This document shows positions 13,468 through 13,792 of a stretch of DNA of 13,792 nucleotides, piece by piece. Made by a program: the position numbers and the translations under genes. The notes below the pieces were generated by a model. It ran no database searches and was not told where the DNA came from. It worked only from the letters and a program-made list of their open reading frames with translations. Origin of the DNA: CAINEC01 sp046303115 (lineage in GTDB: Bacteria > Bacteroidota > Bacteroidia > AKYH767-A > OLB10); contig JBKCGZ010000120.1 of assembly GCA_046303115.1 (NCBI GenBank), forward strand, positions 1 to 13,792. The letters are read 5' to 3'. Every line of letters begins with the position of its first letter. Positions within the stretch are counted from its first letter, which is position 1.

Positions 13468-13792
13468 TTAAAACCAATAGGCTACCTGCATTTTTATTTC
13501 ATATTCGGGCAACAACGACTTATTATCAGCTACTTGCGAATAGCTCAACGTCCTGCTCCCGCGCAGCCAGACCTGAATATTTCTCCCAAACTTATAATTC
13601 ATCATGGCATAAACGGATTCCCCGCTCCCGTAAAATGCTCCTAAATTATACGAACCAGGCAAATCACCTTGATAGGCATACATCCTGCTCGAATAGGAAT
13701 CTGTCCGGTAAATACTTGCCCTCAGTGAAAATGAATACGGCTTAAGCATCGGCTTGTATTGAATGTCGAGATAAGCTAACATTCCAGATTCA
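13468..13792 (-). CDS. 3' end of an outer-membrane beta-barrel protein (runs off right edge)
   Basis: Only the last 107 codons are present; the frame stays open to the window edge, so the beginning is missing, and the ATG at 13782 is internal, not the start. The residues alternate polar and hydrophobic in strand-sized blocks (S-F-S-L-R-A-S-I-Y, Y-A-M-M-N-Y-K-F, I-Q-V-W-L-R-G). The chain ends on K-M-Q-V-A-Y-W-F, with a terminal Phe as in outer-membrane barrels recognised by the BAM complex. The ending, with A-Y-Q-G-D then a G-x-G-E-S loop then N-I-Q-V-W-L-R, resembles the C-terminus of large Bacteroidota proteins annotated as helix-hairpin-helix containing, but that rests on memory of the family. 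It lies 113 bp upstream of the protease gene on the same strand; no terminator is visible between them, so read-through is possible. Confident as a barrel end, unsure of the family. Confidence 0.75.
   Translation of the reverse strand, partial: ESGMLAYLDIQYKPMLKPYSFSLRASIYRTDSYSSRMYAYQGDLPGSYNLGAFYGSGESVYAMMNYKFGRNIQVWLRGSRTLSYSQVADNKSLLPEYEIKMQVAYWF

Noticed and set aside
13438..13644. Plus-strand open frame facing the barrel gene end
   Set aside because: It is antisense to the outer-membrane barrel coding sequence and has no recognisable product.

Overview
The window looks like a chromosomal segment of a member of the Bacteroidota, AT-rich and free-living in style. The evidence is three large secreted proteins with C-terminal regions of the type IX secretion system (T9SS) sorting-domain kind, signal peptides ending in A-Q, promoter -7 boxes close to TAnnTTTG, almost no Shine-Dalgarno sequences, and an ExbB/ExbD/TonB set with a Bacteroidota-type Gly-rich TonB. 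A genus cannot be named from the sequence. No rRNA, tRNA, CRISPR array, transposase or phage gene was seen.

Layout, left to right. A small lipoprotein with a charged coiled coil and an SH3-like tail (61-534, +) converges on a 808-residue T9SS protein with beta-propeller, Ig-like and PKD domains (575-3001, -). A perfectly palindromic terminator at 551-570 sits between them. After a 163 bp divergent gap comes a translationally coupled operon, exbB-exbD-tonB (3165-5058, +). Next is a 396 bp gene-free stretch rich in GTTTGCAAA/AAACGTTT words, with a pair of 28 bp direct repeats and an out-of-place CCCCCGGGGGG block. A second T9SS protein (5455-7923, -) carries a beta-propeller-like region, a split dockerin-like calcium module and a possible cohesin-like domain. 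folC (8018-9313, +) overlaps by 11 bp the tail of a convergent two-gene unit, a gamma-carbonic-anhydrase-like hexapeptide protein followed by an AlkB-type dioxygenase (10444 down to 9303, -). Farther right is a T9SS-exported S8 (subtilisin-family) protease (10523-13354, -) with a strong terminator, then the 3' end of an outer-membrane beta-barrel gene that runs off the right edge (13468-13792, -).

How it fits together. The T9SS substrates would be moved to the inner membrane by Sec and then exported or anchored by a T9SS encoded elsewhere. The ExbB-ExbD-TonB complex would energise outer-membrane uptake with the proton gradient. FolC, the AlkB-like enzyme and the carbonic-anhydrase-like protein are cytoplasmic housekeeping functions. 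I found no convincing new multi-gene system. The most unusual parts are the repeat-bearing gap after tonB, the split dockerin/cohesin-like protein beside it, and the terminator that merges into the promoter of the carbonic-anhydrase-like gene.
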